Assembly: GCA_001004345.1 (NCBI GenBank)
Contig: LCQW01000005.1
Location: 1 to 52,693 of the forward strand
From: Candidatus Kaiserbacteria bacterium GW2011_GWA2_52_12
Lineage (GTDB): Bacteria; Patescibacteriota; Minisyncoccia; Phycocordibacterales; UBA2100
Direction of reading: 5' to 3'
DNA: 52,693 bases
The notes below the pieces were generated by a model, which saw only the letters and a program-made list of their open reading frames with translations, searched no databases and was not told where the DNA came from. The translations under genes and the position numbers were made by a program. Below, piece after piece: positions 52,681 through 52,693 of the stretch; position 1 is the first letter of the stretch, and each line of letters opens with the position of its first letter.

Positions 52681-52693
52681 ATGCAACTCTACC
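52681..52693 (+). CDS. start of a gene cut by the window edge
   Basis: Only ATGCAACTCTACC is visible (MQLY...). The call rests on the promoter spacing. The product cannot be named. Confidence 0.3.

Overview
The window looks like a chromosomal segment of a Candidate Phyla Radiation (Patescibacteria) bacterium, most likely Parcubacteria/Paceibacteria. This is inferred from gene content only: many short lineage-type hypothetical proteins (a DUF5671 protein, an Ada-like zinc-site membrane protein, RNHCP, 3D-domain and SleB-like wall proteins), trimmed housekeeping enzymes (AspRS without its GAD insertion, MurF without its N-terminal domain, short ATP synthase delta and epsilon subunits), bL9 present, and compact gene spacing. 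There are no rRNAs, CRISPR arrays, intact insertion sequences or prophage genes. One tRNA, tRNA-Glu(CTC), is present.

Layout. 172-2326: a PAS histidine kinase and a secreted SleB-like wall hydrolase. 2562-7487: a division and cell-wall cluster, mraZ-rsmH-ftsL-like-ftsI-murF, followed by tRNA-Glu. 7709-14095: accessory metabolic and envelope genes (GH15-like hydrolase, PfkB kinase, ahcY, a 3D-domain protein, an alpha/beta hydrolase). 14168-20786: a complete F-type ATP synthase operon, atpB-E-F-H-A-X-G-D-C, with an unrecognised coiled-coil gene X between atpA and atpG. 20823-27500: a GT39-type membrane glycosyltransferase, a secreted multidomain protein, RNHCP, a flavodoxin-fold oxidoreductase, DUF167 and ychF. 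27590-38652: a cold-shock-like/membrane fusion, DUF5671, leuS, cysS, corA, an S41 protease, rplI, rpmA and a DnaQ-like exonuclease. 39282-49826, almost all on the minus strand: M23 peptidase, gltX, murG, ftsW, mraY, dacA, scpB, scpA and aspS. 49850-52523: trpS and a membrane histidine kinase. A new gene appears to start at 52681. The two mur/fts clusters together supply MurF, MraY, MurG, FtsW, FtsI, a D,D-carboxypeptidase and an EnvC-like hydrolase, so the cell appears to build and remodel a peptidoglycan wall.

Most notable observations. (1) leuS (30297-33284) carries a complete RBBP9/YdeN-type serine-hydrolase domain with an intact Ser-Asp-His triad, inserted in frame at the junction of the catalytic core and the CP1 editing domain. 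(2) Just upstream lies a 27-codon relic resembling a second leuS start, ended by a dispersed palindromic repeat and overlapping the real start through ATGA. (3) That repeat has four recognisable copies here. One is translated inside AhcY and one overlaps the 5' end of tRNA-Glu. (4) At least 21 genes have a TANNNT-like -10 hexamer, most of them ending 6-9 bases before the start codon, which implies widespread leaderless transcription. (5) There are two perfect palindromes of 40 and 42 bp, and several perfect stems with 3-nt loops inside genes or across stop codons. (6) There is a 124-bp MITE-like element and a pair of hairpins sharing an AACCGGTCGG loop.
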